NCBI GenBank assembly: GCA_900104855.1
Contig: FNSS01000002.1
Coordinates: 1-64,000, forward strand
DNA length: 64,000 nt
DNA from: Rhizobiales bacterium GAS188
GTDB taxonomy: Bacteria; Pseudomonadota; Alphaproteobacteria; Rhizobiales; Beijerinckiaceae
Direction of reading: 5' to 3'
Made by a program: the position numbers and the translations under genes. Positions 53,687 through 62,957 of the stretch are shown in pieces (the first letter of the stretch is position 1; the number at the start of each line of letters is the position of its first letter). Below the pieces are notes generated by a model that was not told the origin of the DNA, did no database searches, and was given only the letters and a program-made list of their open reading frames with translations.

Positions 53687-54143
53687 TCACGACGACTTTC
53701 GGGTGCGGGTCGCGATTTCATTCGCCGGCACGAACGTGAGGGCGGCCACCGCGTCCACATGCCGGGACGGGGGAGTGCCGGCCGCGCGGGGCGCAAATGC
53801 GTCGTCTAGAAGCTTGATCAGGGCGCCGTTGCCCTCCATCGGGAGGAAGGAGATCATGCACACCTCTTCAACCGACACGCTCTCTGCCTCTTCGATAAGG
53901 CGCTGCTTGAGATCTTCCCGGGTGTAGGTGACAGCGAAACAATAGTCGTGCTCGTCGATGAGGAGTTCGTCCTTTTGCATTCCCCCCCGGCACCGATGAG
54001 GCTTTGAAATTCCATAGGAATTTCGATGGCCCATTAAACACAGGTCCGCCGAAGGCGAGCTGCTTGGTCAGCAGCCGGTCAAGGATTCGCAAACCCTGCT
54101 GAGTTGTTTCCGAACTGATGATAGCCTGGTAGTACTGCATCAT
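53687..54143 (-). pseudogene. CutA-like divalent-cation-tolerance protein, homopolymer frameshift
   Basis: The first part (MMQYYQAIISSETTQQGLRI, LDRLLTKQLAFGGPVFNGPS) ends at a run of seven G on the coding strand near 53986-53992. One frame over, the second part reads MQKDELLIDEHDYCFAVTYT, REDLKQRLIEEAESVSVEEV, CMISFLPMEGNGALIKLLDD. Together they match the trimeric CutA1 fold: a TTCP-like first strand, an internal K-x-E segment, then PEII-like 'VCMISFLP'. Removing one G restores the frame. The C-terminus runs longer than CutA. Confidence 0.6.
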
Positions 54144-54469
54144 GTTCTCCAGAGTTTTTGTCCCCTCACGCCCATACATAGTTCACCGTCATCATTGTCA
54201 GTAGGATCGGAAACTACTCGGGTGTCACAACCAATTGCGCGGACATGGAGAACAACGGATATTCATAAGGTATAGTTCCAGGAAATATTTTTGATACCAA
54301 TTATTTATATTTACCATTTCAATATTGATATTCATCCAGCGCACACTTACCCGAGAGCAAGAGAATAGCTCCTCTAAACTCAGAATTGCCTTGTGGCCGG
54401 AGCGTCTCGATCTTGCTCTGGTGCTCAATATCGGGTACGTTCATCCAAAAGGGAAGAACGGACAAATAA
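54144..54469. promoter_or_regulatory. AT-rich divergent regulatory region of the HxlR gene
   Basis: About 325 bases, far more AT-rich than the surroundings (for example AAATATTTTTGATACCAATT). It separates the HxlR gene from the minus-strand oxidoreductase genes, so both promoters should lie here. A short inverted pair GGTAT...ATACC (54269-54273 with 54294-54298) is a weak operator candidate. No clear -35/-10 boxes stand out. Confidence 0.4.
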
Positions 54470-54859
54470 GTGGGATACACACAAAAAAGTTCGTATCCGG
54501 GCATCACGCCTGAGATCGCAGCTTCGGGTGTTGGCGAGGCGCTGAAGGTGCTTGAGGGGCGCTGGAAGCTGATCATCCTGTTTTATCTATTCCGGGGTGG
54601 GACGCTCAGGCTCAGCGAGCTGGAGCGCGCGATTTCGGGCATAACGCAGAAGATGCTGATCCAGCAGCTTCGCAGCTTGGTACGGGACGGCGTGGTCAGC
54701 CGCCTCGTTCATGCTGTGGTCCCGCCCAAGGTTGAGTACAGCCTGACCCCGCGTGGCCAGGATCTGTGCCCGGCACTCGACGAGTTGCTGTATTGGGCAC
54801 AGCGGTGGAAAGACCAACCCTCCGGGCCGTCAGACACGGCCATGGCGCAGAAGGATTAG
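54470..54859 (+). CDS. HxlR-family transcriptional regulator
   Basis: 129 residues from a GTG start, winged-helix HxlR fold: VGEALKVLEGRWKLIILFYL, FRGGTLRLSELERAISGITQ, KMLIQQLRSLVRDGVVSRLV, VPPKVEYSLTPRGQDLCPAL. The family senses quinones, aldehydes and other electrophiles. It is divergent from the block of MDR, AKR, SDR and NTF2-like genes, which it probably controls. Confidence 0.88.
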   Translation: MGYTQKSSYPGITPEIAASGVGEALKVLEGRWKLIILFYLFRGGTLRLSELERAISGITQKMLIQQLRSLVRDGVVSRLVHAVVPPKVEYSLTPRGQDLCPALDELLYWAQRWKDQPSGPSDTAMAQKD

Positions 54860-55160
54860 AGTAGCGATCCAGCTTCGTCCCATCCGCTCCTCGCCGTTCT
54901 CTACCATCCGATTTTTATCCCAGCGCCCTCCACTTCCCTACGGACGCATTCAAACCCTTCCATCTTTTGGCGGTGATCGCTTCCATTTGTCAGGAGGCCG
55001 AAAACTCAAGGAGATTTGGAGATGGCGCCAACAGCGGACAGCTTCATTAAGCGGACGATCCGACGGCATCAATTGCGCGATATGGTGCCGCTTGCAGAGG
55101 CTGGGATAGGCCAGAATCATTCCCATTCGATTGTTTCGAAGCATCGTAACGCACTGATTT
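54860..55160. other. Gap without intact gene
   Basis: About 300 bases between the HxlR gene and a MarR-type remnant. No gene recognised. Confidence 0.3.
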
Positions 55161-55325
55161 TTATGTGCCTCGGCGGCGCTCGTCGTTCAGACTGCGCAAA
55201 AGGAGTTCCGACACCGTGGCCAGTTGCGCCTGCTGCGCGGGCGTGAGCGCGTCGATGACATCGCCGAGGGTGGCGCATCGATCTCGCACGATGGCGTGGA
55301 CCCGCGCCTGGCCTGCCGCGGTCAT
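55161..55325 (-). pseudogene. MarR-family regulator C-terminal fragment
   Basis: The minus strand reads TAAGQARVHAIVRDRCATLG, DVIDALTPAQQAQLATVSEL, LLRSLNDERRRGT-stop, the last 55 residues of a MarR-type regulator (LTxAGxA...LT-x-x-E-x-x-x-L). The DNA-binding half is missing. It lies 64 bases from the left end of the ISL3 element. Confidence 0.6.
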
Positions 55326-55388
55326 AGTCCCATTTCAGCGCCTGCAACGCCTCGCCGGGGCGCCAGCTGTTATTCGGCGTGCAATTTT

Positions 55389-57035
55389 GGCTCTGACTCA
55401 ATCTCGATGCAGTTTGGTGGCGGGTTGACGCTGTCTTCCGGAAGGAATCAGCGCCATGCAGACCGGTTTTCGTCCGTCATCTCTCGTGCCCATTGGGTTG
55501 ATCGTCGAGCGTGCAATCAGCGATGAGAGCGGCGTGGTTGTGACCGCCCGCGCCGGCACCTGTGCCGGCGTATGCCCGTCTTGCGGAGGCCTCTCACGCC
55601 GGGTGCACAGCCGCTACATCCGGCAGGTGTCGGACCTACCATCGTCGGGGCGTCGCGTTCAGATCCGGATGATCACCCGGCGCTTTCGGTGCGCGGCGTC
55701 GACCTGCCGGAGGCGAATATTCGCGGAACGCCTTGTGCCTGCTTTTGCGCGGCGCACGGCTCGACTTGATTGCATCGTCCACCATCTCGGCCTTGCACTG
55801 GGCGGCCGGCCGGCGGCGAGCTTTGCCAGGCGGCTGATGCTGCCGGTGAGCAACGACACGCTTCTGCGTGTTGTCCGCCGACGCGCCCGAGCCCGAACCG
55901 AGCCCTTGAACGTCATCGGCATCGACGACTGGGCGCTCCGGAGGAACCATCGTTACGGCAGCATCGTCTGCGATTTGGAACGACGACGGATCGTGACGCT
56001 TCTGCCCGATCGAGAGGCTGCGACAGTCGAGGCCTGGCTTGCAGACCATCCGGAGATCACGATCATCTCACGTGATCGCGGTGGAGGATATGGAGAAGCG
56101 GCCGCGCGGGCTCTTCCCAATGCGGTGCAGGTGGCCGACCGCTGGCATCTCATGGAGAATGCCAGTGCCTCCTTCCTTGACGCGGTGCGTAAGTCCATGC
56201 GGCCGATCCGGAGCGCGATTGGCGCCGCAACCATTAATCCCGCGCTGCTCACCTGTGCGGAGCGGCTGCAATATGAAGGATATCTTCGCCGCGAAGAGGC
56301 CAATGCCGCCATCCTCGCATTGGCCAAGGAGGGCGCACCGATCAAGCAAATCGTTCGCCGCACCGGCCACAGCCGCAAGGTCGTTCGGCAGGTTGTCCGC
56401 GGCGAACGAACCGACGTCTTCCGAGTCCGGATGAGCTCATTGGACGCCTATCTCCCGCGACTCGACGCACAGTGGACCGCGGGCTGCCGAAACGGCGCCG
56501 AGCTGTGGCGCCGTCTCAAGGCAAGCGGCTTCAAGGGAAGCCTGCGCGTTGTCGGTGAATGGACGACGCGCCGGCGGCGCAGCGAACGGGCCACCAACGG
56601 GCAGCTGCATAAAGTGCCAGCGGCGCGGACCATTGCCCGACTCATGACGATGATGCGCGATCATCTGACGAAGGCGGAATCCGTGACCCTGGCCGCGATC
56701 GAAACAGGCGTACCAGCACTCGTCGAAGCCAGAACGCTGACTGGCTACTTCCAGACGATGATCCGAACCAAGGCGAAAGACGATCTCGATCCGCGGATCG
56801 ACAGGGCCAAGGCAAGCCTCCTGGCCTCCTTCGCAACTGGCATCGCCAAGGACAGAGGTGCTGTTCTGGCTGCCATCACCGAACCATGGTCCAACGGACA
56901 AACCGAGGGCCAGATCACCAAGCTCAAACTCGTCAAGCGTCAGATGTACGGGCGCGCCAAACTCGATTTGTTGCAAGCAAGGTTGATCGGAGCGGCCTGA
57001 CAATCGCTAGCCTGCACCGAGATTGCGTCAGAGCC
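55389..57035 (+). mobile_element. ISL3-family insertion sequence, complete
   Basis: 1647 bp. Terminal inverted repeats: left GGCTCTGACTCAATCTCGAT (55389-) and right, reverse-complemented, GGCTCTGACGCAATCTCGGT (57016-57035). Over 24 bases they differ at two positions. One intact transposase gene lies between them. The 8-bp flanks (GCAATTTT left, CCGATTAG right) do not match, so there is no visible target duplication, suggesting a deletion or rearrangement after insertion. Confidence 0.88.
55456..57000 (+). CDS. ISL3-family transposase
   Basis: 514 residues, intact. Zinc ribbon CAGVCPSCGGLSRRVHSRYI, then RRFRCAASTCRRRIFAERLV. The DDE domain has its first Asp in NVIGIDDWALRRNHRYGSIV and the second in EITIISRDRGGGYGEAAARA. 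The final Glu is in NGQTEGQITKLKLVKRQMYG. A helix-turn-helix segment (EGAPIKQIVRRTGHSRKVVR) sits in the insertion domain. Length and motifs are normal, so the element may be active. Confidence 0.93.
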   Translation: MQTGFRPSSLVPIGLIVERAISDESGVVVTARAGTCAGVCPSCGGLSRRVHSRYIRQVSDLPSSGRRVQIRMITRRFRCAASTCRRRIFAERLVPAFARRTARLDCIVHHLGLALGGRPAASFARRLMLPVSNDTLLRVVRRRARARTEPLNVIGIDDWALRRNHRYGSIVCDLERRRIVTLLPDREAATVEAWLADHPEITIISRDRGGGYGEAAARALPNAVQVADRWHLMENASASFLDAVRKSMRPIRSAIGAATINPALLTCAERLQYEGYLRREEANAAILALAKEGAPIKQIVRRTGHSRKVVRQVVRGERTDVFRVRMSSLDAYLPRLDAQWTAGCRNGAELWRRLKASGFKGSLRVVGEWTTRRRRSERATNGQLHKVPAARTIARLMTMMRDHLTKAESVTLAAIETGVPALVEARTLTGYFQTMIRTKAKDDLDPRIDRAKASLLASFATGIAKDRGAVLAAITEPWSNGQTEGQITKLKLVKRQMYGRAKLDLLQARLIGAA

Positions 57036-57128
57036 CCGATTAGGAGCGGATGCAGCCAGAAGAGGAAGGCGAGGGTGCATTGACGACGGGAGCAGTGGTT
57101 TGTCGTACCGCCACTCTCGTCGCCGTCG

Positions 57129-58250
57129 TCAGGGGGCGATGACGAACTTGCCCTCTTTGACGGTGATGATCGCTGGGTCATACTCCGGCATGCGGTTCGT
57201 GATTGTCATGAGGCCGCTCGTCCCAATGATGTTGGGCCAATCCGTCACATTACTCATCGCATCTCGCAGCGATTCGCGTGTCACGTTCGGACCTACCTCC
57301 TTGATCGCCCAGGCGATCAATTTCATCTGAGTGTACCCGACCGCAGACCAATTCTCCGGGGCCACTCCGTACGCCTTGCGATAGGCGGCCTCGAATCTTA
57401 GGCCCTCCTCGTTTACACCCCCGGGTGCGTAGTCTGTGACCATGATCACGCCCTCGACAGCTTTACCGCCAACTTTAATGAGCGATTCGTTGGCGAGGCC
57501 ACCACCGGAGAAGATCTTGGTCGTCGGCGGCATTCCGGCAGCAAGCGATTGCTGAATCAGATTGGCACCGGCCGGCGCTAAGGTGGAGATATGAAGGCAG
57601 TCGGGCTTCATCGAAGCGATCTTTGTCGCGAGGGCAGTGAAATCAGTATCCTGCAGCGATATCGCCTCGACGCCGATATACTGAACGCCCTGCTTCTCCG
57701 TATATTCTCGAAAGGTTTTATATTGGGCGACAAATCCCGGGTTATCGCGCGCGTAGATGATGAGGCACTGCTTCGGCTTGACCTTGGTCGCGGCATAGCG
57801 CGCCAGCGCGATCGTGTGGCTATCATCCGAGGATGTAATTTTGAGGGACCAAGGACCGGGCGCCAAAAGATCCGGCGAGTAAACCATGCCCATCAGCGGG
57901 ACCTTCAGCTCGTTCGCAAGAGGCGCGATCGAGAGCGAGGTGTAGCCGGTGGCGGTGCCGATGATGGCAAGGCTACCATCGGACGCTGCACGCTTGACCA
58001 GGAGTGCGGCTTGCCCGCGATCGCTCGCGTCGTCGAGTTGCACGAGCTTGATCTTGTCCTCCCCAAGGTATCCGGACTCATTGATTTCGTCGGCCGCTAC
58101 CTTCATCCCTCTGGAGAGCGGGATCCCCTGCGACGCCACCGCGCCCGTCAATTCGGTGACGCTGGTGATCGGGAGTTCCTTGGCAGTCGCGGCGCCGGCA
58201 AAGCTCATCAATGCAGCGGCCGCAAGGCCGATCAGCGCAGTCCGTTTCAT
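57129..58250 (-). CDS. LIV-type ABC importer, substrate-binding protein
   Basis: 373 residues from the ATG at 58250, preceded by AGGAGGAAAG. Signal peptide LIGLAAAALMSFAGAATAKE. Type I binding fold of the LivJ class: LTGAVASQGIPLSRGMKVAA, IKLVQLDDASDRGQAALLVK, LAIIGTATGYTSLSIAPLAN, APGPWSLKITSSDDSHTIAL, KPKQCLIIYARDNPGFVAQY. Rhizobial members bind amino acids but also aromatic acids and other carboxylates; ligand unknown. Last gene of the operon. Confidence 0.93.
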   Translation of the reverse strand: MKRTALIGLAAAALMSFAGAATAKELPITSVTELTGAVASQGIPLSRGMKVAADEINESGYLGEDKIKLVQLDDASDRGQAALLVKRAASDGSLAIIGTATGYTSLSIAPLANELKVPLMGMVYSPDLLAPGPWSLKITSSDDSHTIALARYAATKVKPKQCLIIYARDNPGFVAQYKTFREYTEKQGVQYIGVEAISLQDTDFTALATKIASMKPDCLHISTLAPAGANLIQQSLAAGMPPTTKIFSGGGLANESLIKVGGKAVEGVIMVTDYAPGGVNEEGLRFEAAYRKAYGVAPENWSAVGYTQMKLIAWAIKEVGPNVTRESLRDAMSNVTDWPNIIGTSGLMTITNRMPEYDPAIITVKEGKFVIAP

Positions 58251-58332
58251 GACTTTCCTCCTATTGCGCAGTCGTTCCAAAGATTGCCCGCTTCTTCCGC
58301 CGTGATAGACTTGGCGGCTCGATGCAAGCGGC

Positions 58333-59070
58333 TCAACTGGACAGGTGGCTTGCTTCTCCAGTCGGAAGCTCTTCCCCAAGGTAATGAGCGATCACGCGGT
58401 CATCCTTCGAAAGATCAGCGCTCCGCCCTTCATAGACAACATTGCCCTGATCGAGCACGTAAGCGCGCTGAGTGGCCGCAAGTGCTCGATGGGCGTTCTG
58501 CTCGACGAGAAGGATCGAGAGCCCTTGTGCATGCAGACTTCGAAGCGCCGCAAAAACCTGATCCGTCATGAGAGGCGAAAGACCGAGACTCGGCTCATCG
58601 AGAAGCAGAACCTTCGGTCCGCCCATTAAGGCACGGCCGATTGCAAGCATCTGTTGCTCGCCGCCGGACAGCGTTCCGGCGCGTTGCCAGAGTCGCTCCT
58701 TCAGCCTGGGAAAGAGATCGAGGACGCGGTCCAGGTCGAACGCAGAGCTGCGCGAACGGCGCGCCAATTCCCCAAGGCGAAGGTTGTCGTCAACGGTAAG
58801 GTCCCCCAGGATTTGGCGCCCTTCAGGGACCTGCAGCAGACCCGCCCTGGCAACCTTGTAGGGAGGCAGCCGTGTCACATCTGCGCCATCCAGCAACACT
58901 TTGCCCGACTTCGCATGCACCAGGGCCGAGATGCAGTTGAGCAAGGTCGACTTGCCGGCGCCATTGGACCCGATGACCGCAACCATCTCGCCGGCGCCCA
59001 GCTCGATGCTGACGCCCCGCAGAGCCTGGATGTCGTTATAGGCTGCCGTGAGACGTTCTACCTGGAGCAT
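58333..59070 (-). CDS. LIV-type ABC importer, LivF-like ATPase
   Basis: 245 residues. Walker A VIGSNGAGKSTLLNCISALV, Q-loop LLQVPEGRQILGDLTVDDNL, signature LSGGEQQMLAIGRALMGGPK, Walker B VLLLDEPSLGLSPLM, H-loop LLVEQNAHRALA. The EGR motif after the Q-loop is typical of LivF. It starts one base after the stop of the LivG gene. Cytoplasmic. Confidence 0.94.
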   Translation of the reverse strand: MLQVERLTAAYNDIQALRGVSIELGAGEMVAVIGSNGAGKSTLLNCISALVHAKSGKVLLDGADVTRLPPYKVARAGLLQVPEGRQILGDLTVDDNLRLGELARRSRSSAFDLDRVLDLFPRLKERLWQRAGTLSGGEQQMLAIGRALMGGPKVLLLDEPSLGLSPLMTDQVFAALRSLHAQGLSILLVEQNAHRALAATQRAYVLDQGNVVYEGRSADLSKDDRVIAHYLGEELPTGEASHLSS

Positions 59071-59823
59071 TCAGCCCTTCCCCAAATAGGCAACGACAAC
59101 GTTCTTGTCGCGCATGACGTCTTGCGGTCGTCCCTCAGCGATAAGGCGGCCGGATGCCAAAACGTAGACCTTCCCGCACATGCGGGTAACGAAACGGACA
59201 TTGTGCTCGATCAGAACGAGACCGATTTGGGCGGCTGCCAGCTCGTCGAATATGTTGCCGAGCTCGTTGGCTTCCACATCGTTCATCCCGGCTACCGGCT
59301 CGTCCAACAACAGGATCATCGGATCGCTCGCCACCGCCCTTGCCATCTCGACCCGGCGCTGATGACCATAGGAAAGGCCTCCCGCGAGCATTGACGCGTA
59401 CGCGCTCAATCCGAACCGCTCGAGCAAAGCGATACTCTTGCCACGGATCTCCTCGGTTTCCCGGCGGGAGGCCTTCAATCCAAGCATACTCGCGATCAGG
59501 GAAGCGTGCTCGTGCCGATGGAATCCGATCATGACGTTCTCCAAAACAGTTGCCTCCGGCAGAAGGCGAATGTTTTGGAAGGTTCGCGATATGCCGCGCC
59601 GCGCAATCACATTGGGCTCTTCCTCCGCGACGTCCGCGCCGTCAAGAATGATACGGCCCGACGTCAGCTTGAGTGTCCCAGTGATGAGATTGATGACGGT
59701 CGTCTTACCGGCCCCATTGGGTCCGATGAGCCCCGTGATCTGGCCACGCGGCACGGCCATCGACAGGTCCGAAACTGCACGGACTCCGCCGAATGACCTG
59801 TTGACGCCCTCAAGCTGCAGCAT
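59071..59823 (-). CDS. LIV-type ABC importer, LivG-like ATPase
   Basis: 250 residues. Walker A LIGPNGAGKTTVINLITGTL, Q-loop RRGISRTFQNIRLLPEATVL, signature LSYGHQRRVEMARAVASDPM, Walker B ILLLDEPVAGMNDVEANELG, H-loop VLIEHNVRFV. It overlaps the LivM gene by 14 bases. With the LivF-like protein it forms the heterodimeric ATPase. Confidence 0.94.
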   Translation of the reverse strand: MLQLEGVNRSFGGVRAVSDLSMAVPRGQITGLIGPNGAGKTTVINLITGTLKLTSGRIILDGADVAEEEPNVIARRGISRTFQNIRLLPEATVLENVMIGFHRHEHASLIASMLGLKASRRETEEIRGKSIALLERFGLSAYASMLAGGLSYGHQRRVEMARAVASDPMILLLDEPVAGMNDVEANELGNIFDELAAAQIGLVLIEHNVRFVTRMCGKVYVLASGRLIAEGRPQDVMRDKNVVVAYLGKG

Positions 59824-60697
59824 TTACGCGATGACCCTCCTGGCTCAGAGATCCGCGCTTAGTTCCGCGCCTTCTCCACCAAGAAATGGCAGTGTCGGCC
59901 AGCCCATGCGGCATGAAGTTCATGACGGCGATCATGATGGCGCCCGTTATCATCGGACGATATTCAGCAAAGGGTCGTGAGAGCTCGGGCAGCAATGAAA
60001 GAAAAGCCACGCCGATGACTGGTCCGACGACTGCGCGCCGGCCGCCAACAACGTTGTAGGCGAGCACGGCAACGACGAACGGAAAACCATACTGGCCAGG
60101 AATAAGCGAATACGAATGCAGGCTTTCCACGCCGCCAAAAAAACCCCCAATTGCGCCGCTGATTGTGAAGGCCAGCGCATGATACTTCCGGATCGACACG
60201 CCAAGGACGGCGCCAACGATCTCGTCCTGTTGGATCGCGTCGAACGCCCGACCGATTCCCGACCTCTGAATACAAATCGTGATGTAGACCAATGCCACCG
60301 CGAAGGCGAGCAGGTGCCATGTCGAGATCGACTTCGGGATTTCGTTGATACCGAACCCACCCCCCGTAAAATCTTCGGCCGTCAGTATGATGGCCATGAC
60401 AATCTGTACAAAAGCCAGGGTGGCGATCGCCTGGTAGACGCCGCGTAACCTGGACAGAGGAACCGAAAGAAGCAATCCGGTCAGTGCGCCACATGCCAGC
60501 GCAAGGACAAGAGCGATCGGAGCCGGGACAGCGTGGTATTTCACGAGAATAGCCGCGCAATAGGCGCCAATCGAGGCAAAACCGGCCGTCGCGACGGAGA
60601 ATACGCCCGCCCGCAACACGATTTGCTGGCTATAGGCGAAGCCGAGGCTCAGGAGGAAGATGTCAAGCAGTGGCTCGTAGCTTAAGAGCAGGTTCAT
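59810..60697 (-). CDS. LIV-type ABC importer, LivM-like permease
   Basis: 295 residues with about nine hydrophobic helices; landmark FASIGAYCAAILVKYHAVPA and the coupling segment GRAFDAIQQDEIVGAVLGVS, then IGGFFGGVESLHSYSLIPGQ and VVGGRRAVVGPVIGVAFLSL. The C-terminus is basic (WWRRRGTKRGSLSQEGHRVN). It overlaps the LivH gene by four bases. Confidence 0.93.
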   Translation of the reverse strand: MNLLLSYEPLLDIFLLSLGFAYSQQIVLRAGVFSVATAGFASIGAYCAAILVKYHAVPAPIALVLALACGALTGLLLSVPLSRLRGVYQAIATLAFVQIVMAIILTAEDFTGGGFGINEIPKSISTWHLLAFAVALVYITICIQRSGIGRAFDAIQQDEIVGAVLGVSIRKYHALAFTISGAIGGFFGGVESLHSYSLIPGQYGFPFVVAVLAYNVVGGRRAVVGPVIGVAFLSLLPELSRPFAEYRPMITGAIMIAVMNFMPHGLADTAISWWRRRGTKRGSLSQEGHRVNAAA

Positions 60698-61593
60698 GCC
60701 CGGTGTCCCGCACCGACGACCGTGGACTCACGACCCATGATTCCAGACGGCCGAACAAGAAGAACCAAGAATAGGAGCGAATAGACCACGATGTCTGGTG
60801 ACCCGGGCGGCAGGTAGGCGATGCAGAGCGTCTGGACGATGCCAAGCAAGATCGCCGCGATGACGCATCCGGGGATACTGCCCAGACCACCCAGAACGAT
60901 GACGACAAAAGCACGCAGCATATAGGGCTCACCCATACGCGCGTCGATTGAGTTGAACGACAGGGCGATCAGGATGCCCGCGACGCCGGCCATGACACCC
61001 GAGATGAAGAACGTCTGGACGTAAATTGCGGTCGGGTTGACCCCCAGGAGCGACGACGTCCTGGGATTGGAAGCGACGGCGCGGACCTGGCGGCCAGCGG
61101 TCGTCGCGTACAGGTACGCGATTAGAAAGGCGAGAAGCACCGCCACTGTCACCAAAATCACAAGCTGTAGCAGTGACATGCGAAGCCCGGCGAAATCGAG
61201 GAAAACGAGGGGAAACGTTCCGAACGGAAATCGGACGGTTTGCGCGTCCGAGAGGCGCTGCATCGTGCTGACAAACATGAGATCGGCGCCCAACGTCGTC
61301 ACGAGCGCCGCAAACTCGACGATATGGTGGGGATGACGGCGCAGCCGCTGGATCGCCACGAACTGCACCAGAACCGATGCAAGCCCGGCGAAAGCAGCAG
61401 CGATCGCAGAAGCCAACCAGATCGAAAGACCTGACAGCACAGCGTAGTAGCCAACGAATGCACCAACCATGAACACGGCGCCATGGGCCAGGTTAAGAAC
61501 CCGGTGAACGCTGAAAACGAGCGTGAAACCCAGGGCGAACAGGGCATACACGGAGCCGGTGATGACACCGTTCAAGAGCTGCTGCGCTAACAT
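60694..61593 (-). CDS. LIV-type ABC importer, LivH-like permease
   Basis: 299 residues, first gene of the operon: LAQQLLNGVITGSVYALFAL, GFTLVFSVHRVLNLAHGAVF, MVGAFVGYYAVLSGLSIWLA. The coupling segment AVASNPRTSSLLGVNPTAIY and IVLGGLGSIPGCVIAAILLG are typical of LivH. It is transcribed away from the LysR gene at 62001; the 400-base space between them holds both promoters. Confidence 0.94.
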   Translation of the reverse strand: MLAQQLLNGVITGSVYALFALGFTLVFSVHRVLNLAHGAVFMVGAFVGYYAVLSGLSIWLASAIAAAFAGLASVLVQFVAIQRLRRHPHHIVEFAALVTTLGADLMFVSTMQRLSDAQTVRFPFGTFPLVFLDFAGLRMSLLQLVILVTVAVLLAFLIAYLYATTAGRQVRAVASNPRTSSLLGVNPTAIYVQTFFISGVMAGVAGILIALSFNSIDARMGEPYMLRAFVVIVLGGLGSIPGCVIAAILLGIVQTLCIAYLPPGSPDIVVYSLLFLVLLVRPSGIMGRESTVVGAGHRA

Positions 61594-62000
61594 GCGATCG
61601 AGCTCAGCGTGACTGGTGCAAAGCTCAGCTTCGCGCCCGACAAGCCGGGATGTCCTTGGCTCCGCCGCCCATCAAACCTGGCGCACGCACTAGCAATCCA
61701 CGCAGCCTCTTCTGACCGTCGCATGGATCCTCCCTACCCTCATCCGTTTGGCTTTGTTTAAGCACGGGCACTCCGGTTCTAGCGCTCAGTAATATAACAC
61801 GCGCCTACCTTTTGTCCACGCAAATTTGTGATAAGATTATGCAGGATGACGAGGTCGAAGACCGGACTGATCGAGCAAGCTTAACTGAGAGGTGGCCTGG
61901 GACAGTGTTCGCTGACGCTTCCCCTGGCTTCTTGCCCGGGCGAGAACTTCATGCTGTCTATTCGTAAGGCCACGACGACCCTCTAAAAGAGCGAACGAGA
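61594..62000. promoter_or_regulatory. Divergent promoter region between the LIV-type operon and its LysR gene
   Basis: No gene. The central part is relatively AT-rich (around 61780-61850, with TAATATAACACGCGCCTACC and TTGTGATAAGATTATGCAGG), where divergent promoters would lie. A LysR T-N11-A site is likely but cannot be singled out by eye. Confidence 0.45.
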
Positions 62001-62957
62001 ATGACCAAGATCCACATTCGGCAAGTTGAAACCTTTCGAGCCGTCGTGACGCTCCGAAGCATGACGAAAGCGGCGGGGTATCTCGGTATTTCCCAGCCAG
62101 CCGTCAGCCGCCTGATCGCCGACTTCCAAGAGACCGTCGGTTTCAAGCTGTTCAAACGGGGGCGCAACAGCGCCGAGCCGACGAGCGACGCCCTGCTTCT
62201 GTTCGAGCAGGTCGATAAGCTCTTCTACGGTCTCGAGGAACTCGGTCGCCAGGTCGATGCAATCAACAACATGCATTTCGGCAGGCTCGTCATTTCCGCA
62301 ACCAGCTCGTACGCCGCCGGCTTCTTGCCCGAGCTGATCGCGGCTTTTAAGAGCGAGAACGCTAATGTCGCGGTTGCCTTCCATATCCAATCGCACGAGC
62401 AGGTCATCGACTGGGTGTCGACCGGCCGCGCCGATATCGGCTTTGCGATCCAACCCATCGCGAAATCAGAGCTCACGACCCAGACGATCGCGTCGCGCGA
62501 CGCTCACTGCATTTTTCCCGCAGGCCATCCTCTCGAGGCGAAGCACGTCCTGCGCCTACGAGACATCGCCAATCTGCCATTCGTCAGCTTCCCGCGCGGC
62601 ACCGCCCTCAGATTCCTCGTCGACGGCCTTTTCGATCGCGCGGGAGTCCACCGCCTCCTTCATGCCGAGGCGACGTCGCATCACGCCGTTTGTGCGCTGG
62701 TCTCTTCCGGCCTCGGCCTGGCGCTGGTCAACCCGTTCGCGCCGATCGAAGGATATCCCAACAAGCTGGTCGCGCGGCCAATGAAACCCAGCGTGACCAT
62801 GGAAATACAAATGATGTTCAACGAGGGCTCGCTTTCGATTACCAGCACTCGTTTCAAGGACTTTGTCATTCAATCCGCGCCTGCGCTCTTCGGCGACCCG
62901 AAAAAGAAAGAAGTTCAGACAAGGGCCTTCAAGTCGAAAAGCGTGTTGGCAACGTGA
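62001..62957 (+). CDS. LysR-family transcriptional regulator
   Basis: 318 residues. Winged helix: QVETFRAVVTLRSMTKAAGY, LGISQPAVSRLIADFQETVG, FKLFKRGRNSAEPTSDALLL. The effector domain begins about residue 90 (RLVISATSSYAAGFLPELIA), with HPLEAKHVLRLRDIANLPFV and SSGLGLALVNPFAPIEGYPN. It is most like the regulators of amino-acid or opine uptake (NocR/OccR-like style). Divergent from the LIV-type operon, so probably its regulator. Its 3' end overlaps the convergent flavoprotein gene by 43 bases. Confidence 0.88.
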   Translation: MTKIHIRQVETFRAVVTLRSMTKAAGYLGISQPAVSRLIADFQETVGFKLFKRGRNSAEPTSDALLLFEQVDKLFYGLEELGRQVDAINNMHFGRLVISATSSYAAGFLPELIAAFKSENANVAVAFHIQSHEQVIDWVSTGRADIGFAIQPIAKSELTTQTIASRDAHCIFPAGHPLEAKHVLRLRDIANLPFVSFPRGTALRFLVDGLFDRAGVHRLLHAEATSHHAVCALVSSGLGLALVNPFAPIEGYPNKLVARPMKPSVTMEIQMMFNEGSLSITSTRFKDFVIQSAPALFGDPKKKEVQTRAFKSKSVLAT

